From Saururus chinensis (taxonomy: Eukaryota > Streptophyta > Magnoliopsida > Piperales > Saururaceae), in the NCBI GenBank assembly GCA_035235625.1, contig CP141143.1, positions 25,155,092 to 25,219,091 on the forward strand: a DNA stretch of 64,000 nt. Reading direction: 5' to 3'. Shown here piece by piece: positions 60,297 to 64,000 of the stretch. A model generated the notes under the pieces. It saw only the letters and a list, made by a program, of their open reading frames with translations, was not told the origin of the DNA and searched no databases. The first letter of the stretch is position 1. The number at the start of each line of letters is the position of its first letter. Position numbers and translations under genes: made by a program.

Positions 60297-60785
60297 GATG
60301 GTGACAATCCTAGATGGCACAAACAGATTCATGGCGGCAAGGCGAAGTGGATTATGGTAAGAATTGACAGAATCCAATGATGGAGGAGGCTCACCGGAGA
60401 AGACCAAAAAATCTTGGTTTCCTCTCTTGCTCTTTCTAGATGTTCCAGAACAAATGAACTGGACACATCTCTTTTGATTTGTGATCCACTTAACACAATT
60501 TTTTTTCCTTTTAAGTCCCCATCATGCTTCAACCTCCTATTCACATGTCGCATATCCAACATTTGTGATGCGTCGAAGCCCAATGGCTGCAACTTAGCCC
60601 CACACCCGAATCTATGAGTATAAATATCAGGGGTAATATAAGCAAAAATAAAATGTTAAAGTGTCACATTTTTCTGCCAAAAATAAAAAAAAATAGCAAG
60701 AAAATCATAGAAAACTCGTAGAAAAATTAGGGACATTACAATAGTTAAGGGGGAGAGTGAGCAAACATGGGTATGATTTCTAACC

Positions 60786-61208
60786 TTGGTGAAGCACTAT
60801 GTCATTGACAGTGGCACGATATATTTGAACATCATTCTATTTGATAGAGCTAAGGGATTGTTGAATGCTATAAAGAGGATATTCCTCTATACTCATCATT
60901 CATACAGTATGTGCCATATGTGTAAGAATTTCTATGCCAAGTTCTATGATGAGAACATAAAGAATATTTTGTATAGAGCAGCAATGACATTCAGGCAATC
61001 AAGATTCATTGAGTATATGAATGACAATAAGGAGTGCAATTCTCTAGTGCATGCCTAGGTGGAAAAGGTTCAAGTGGAGTACTAGACTCACATCAATTTC
61101 TTGGGTGTAAGATACAACATTTTGACGACAAACATAGCAGAAAGCACAAAATCCATGCTCATAAATTGTCATAACTTGGAATTTTCTAAATATCCGAAGT
61201 TGGCCACA
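60786..61208 (+). pseudogene. MULE (Mutator-like) transposase fragment
   Basis: Partial MULE transposase of the plant MuDR type. The frame reads FDRAKGLLNAIKRIF, then HHSYSMCHMCKNFYAKF, YRAAMTFRQSRFIEYMN, VEKVQVEY and LGVRYNILTTNIAESTKSML. These are the conserved blocks around the last acidic residue and the region before the SWIM zinc finger. In-frame TAG codons at 61056-61058 and shortly after (following VEKVQVEY) break it. The N-terminal domain and the SWIM finger are absent, and no Mutator terminal inverted repeats were found. Confidence 0.82.
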
Positions 61209-62220
61209 TAGAAAATAGTATACTAACCCCTCAATTTTCTCAATTGAATAACTTTCTCAATAGATGAAATTCATAGCAAAAACTTATATAAATAAAAAGT
61301 AAATAGAAAGAGCTTCGAAATGCCACTAAGAAAGTGTAGATCAAAATTCAAAAAAGGGAGATATGACTAATTAAAGTTAAATATATTGCGCAGGGCCCGT
61401 TTATACGAATTAGACATATAATTGGACTATTTAGTGTGCTTTGTTGGCCTAGTTAATTGAAGTAATAAAAATTATAAATAATAGCCTAATTAGATAACCT
61501 AGTAAGGGTATTTGGTCTAACTTTTAAGGGGATTAGGAACCCTAATCTACATGATTATAAAAATGTTATATAGGGCTTCGTTAGGGAGAGTTTTAGCTTC
61601 GATGAGAGAAGCCATTGGGGAAGTTTCCTACAAGTGTGCAACGTGTTGTAGTGGAAGACTAACCCATCCTAAGATCTTATCGAAATACACAATATACGTC
61701 CTTTGTGTAAAAACAAATAACAGAAGGTAAAAGAGATTAATTGACCATCTTAGTCTAACACAACACCTACAAAATCTATAACGAACATAGTCACAAACCC
61801 TAATGCTACAACATGTCTAAAACCATCACATACTATTTAAAGTATAAAATAAAGTCAAATTTAAGATCATCATATCATATGACAAGTCTAAAACAACTCA
61901 AATGTCTAGCCCCCTTTCATGATACATGCCTATCATCAAACTCAACATAAAGAATATTTAAAGTACCTGTATAATACAACATACAGCTCCAAAATAAAAC
62001 TACTACAAAAAAAAATGCTTAGCATAATAAGGGTTTTAAAAAAATATATAAGCTCTTGATAGTACCACATATATTCTCAATTTAAACATACATTACGTAT
62101 CCATTCTATATACACATCCACACCACATATATTTATTCATAATTTATAATCACATATACACCCTATATAATTATTTAAACTTTATAATTCATTCGCATCC
62201 TCCATCAAGCAATATCAATA
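61209..62220. other. Unassigned AT-rich DNA
   Basis: No gene recognised; no repeat structure seen beyond A/T-rich runs. Confidence 0.35.
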
Positions 62221-62259
62221 GTGACTTTCACCGGTATCATATCCACGATTTCACCCGTA

Positions 62260-62556
62260 TCATCTCCCGTGGATGTTAAAACCCACTAACACAAATCAAT
62301 CGGCGGCCCATATCATGGCTCCCAAAGCCCAGGTCCATCTGTCTACAACTAACTACAACTAATGGCTCATCGCTACATCGCGGCGAGCTGTTATCAACGT
62401 TCCCTGATGTGGCCTGCATTGCTTCTGGAGTCTCTCGCCCCCTTGCTCTGGAGTAGTGCTTGCAAAGAATTTCCGTTGTTCATCGGAGCCGGCTTGGAAT
62501 CAATACCCAGATAGGGATAGTTGGAGATTAATTGACAATGACGTCAGTGGCTCCAT
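62260..62556 (+). other. Candidate 5' exon of an unidentified gene
   Basis: GC-richer leader-like sequence ends ATGACGTCAGTGGCTCCAT before a strong GTAAGT donor (62557). The sequence to the right becomes T-rich like plant introns. If the ATG at 62538 is used, the first exon encodes only MTSVAP plus a split codon, so it cannot be assigned to a family. Further exons were not recognised before the window ends. Confidence 0.3.
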
Positions 62557-64000
62557 GTAAGTCATGGTTATTGGTTTCTTTGTCTTACTTTGTGATTCAG
62601 TTTCATGCTAATTGGTATTCGAATTGAACTTCAAGTTTTAATGTTCTTCTGTGCTCTTCCCATTTGCAAATAGAGATTGTATGAAGGATGTTAGCTTTCA
62701 TTATCAAATTATCATGGGTAGGCTGAGTAAATTGGAGCTTCATTTTTAAACGATATTAGTTTTCATGCGAGAAGTAGAAACTGGTGTGCAGAAGAATTTA
62801 ACTTTGTTTTGTAATTTTGTTTGCTTTCTTTTTATATGTCTATTATATAATGTTAGATATGATAAGTTTGGAATTTGTTTGTATCTAGGAGGAAATAACA
62901 TTTCAGAGTTGCCGTTTTCGTTTTTCTGTTTATCCCAAATGCCATCGCTACTATAGGTGTATCTCCTTGTCAGTTTTTATTATGTTTGGGTTATTTTGCG
63001 GTCAACCTGTATGTTAAAAGAAGTGTTTTTCCTGATTCTCAACAATAAAAATTCAATTTACTAGTTTTGCATTATTTTTCCTTATATTGCCAGTTAAATG
63101 CTTCTGGTCAAGTTGGATTGCTGGCTTAGTAGGGGCGGGGAGGACAATTGACTCCTGCTTTGTTCTTTTTCATAGTCAAACCTGCTAATTATAGTTTCAC
63201 TCCCCGTTTTATGAATCAACATCTTGATTCGATCTAGTATTTACTAGGAAGGGAAAACCTTTTTTTCATTGCCTCTATAAGATTATGAATGATCAAATGC
63301 ATGCAATCTTTTCTTCACCGTTTATTAATCTTAGCAAGTTGGGACTTGTGTGGTCATCCATTGCTTTTAAATATTGTTAGCACGAATTTGTTGTTCTTTG
63401 TTCTTGATAAGTTTCATAATGTTAGTCCAATGTATTATCTGGTACTTCTGCAGCTAGTAGATAAATGTACTAATTTTTTTATCCGGTTTCTATTCCTTAT
63501 GTCTAGATCTGGATATGATTTAAGTTGCACAAAAATCGTTTTTGATCAGATGGATTGAATCTGCTCATTGTTTTCAGTGGCTATTTACATTTTGGATCTT
63601 ATGCTACCATTTACTTTTCAGTTTCCTTTTTTTTTTCTTGTTAGCACGTTTTGTTGCTCTTTGTCTTTGATAAGTTATTTATTTCCTAAACTCTGCCAGA
63701 TATGGCTAAGGTATGTATACTGTGTCAATATTTTAGAAAATATGTACATTATAAGTTATTGTTACAAGCTCACATTTATGTGCTTATGGTTTAGTTGGTC
63801 ATTAAACTATTGAATCAGAAAGCACCATTATGATCATTAAATTTTTAGATGATTAGTTTGTCTTTCGGTTTGATGGATAGCTATGAAAATGGAGCAGAAG
63901 ATATTGGGTTTAAACGTTTGTAAACCGGAATGACAATGAACAAAACAGGAAAAGCTTAGAAAATAGTTGGAATTTGAAGTACTACATTCTGTTTGCTTAG
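62557..64000 (+). other. T-rich, intron-like DNA
   Basis: Composition resembles plant introns. Several AG-GT bounded short segments are possible but none shows a conserved protein segment. Frames near 63289-63813 are T-rich and hydrophobic by composition, not by design. Confidence 0.3.

Overview
The window is nuclear DNA of a flowering plant. It shows GT-AG introns, plant-type gene fragments, a dense and nested transposon load, and CACTA, PIF/Harbinger, MULE, L1-type LINE, Ty3/gypsy and Ty1/copia remnants. I cannot name the species. Nothing looks prokaryotic or viral, and there is no operon structure. Genes are sparse: one credible intact gene, one fragment of a conserved host gene, one uncertain first exon at the right edge, and otherwise transposons and their debris.

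Layout. 0.5-5.6 kb: a degenerate Myb/SANT-like protein gene of the type that accompanies PIF/Harbinger transposases, then two exons of a replication factor C small subunit (RFC4-like) with an in-frame 30-bp tandem duplication, then a degenerate Harbinger transposase, all on the + strand. 6.8-10.9 kb: a 4.15-kb LTR-like element with a perfect 5-bp target duplication. 12.2-16 kb: another LTR-like element carrying a smaller one. 17-19.5 kb: a Stowaway-like MITE and an L1-type LINE with a 275-bp tandem duplication. 21.4-23.9 kb: a diverged LTR-like element holding a short CACTA relative. 24.6-26 kb: a tandem duplication, a hAT-like end and a second MITE. 27.25-28.03 kb: a 32-bp minisatellite. 28.0-34.0 kb: CACTA-like element 1 (5.95 kb), with no transposase, built of TAGCGACGC hairpins, a GC-rich block and long polypyrimidine tracts.

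37.7-39.45 kb, minus strand: the one apparently intact gene, a 152-aa protein with three RanBP2-type zinc fingers. I reconstructed three coding exons, an upstream 5' UTR exon and a TATA box; intron 2 carries a tiny MITE.

42.5-54.2 kb: a nested stack. A LINE fragment is cut by a copia-type LTR with its primer-binding site. That is followed by a minus-strand LTR-like element of the same family as the one at 6.8 kb. Into this landed a 3.4-kb LTR-like element and CACTA-like element 2 (4.26 kb, perfect TCA target duplication). CACTA 2 is the inverted-orientation relative of CACTA 1. 54.4-60.7 kb: a diverged repeat pair flanks a Ty3/gypsy chromodomain retrotransposon whose 5' half is deleted. 60.8-61.2 kb: a MULE transposase remnant. 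62.2-64 kb: a possible first exon and T-rich introns of an unidentified gene.

The most distinctive signal is the CACTA-like family. Three members in one window share hairpin arrays, a GC-rich block with GCGAAATTTCGC-like palindromes, and strand-biased purine/pyrimidine tracts, but show no recognisable protein. All identity judgements were made by eye; no alignment or database search was run.
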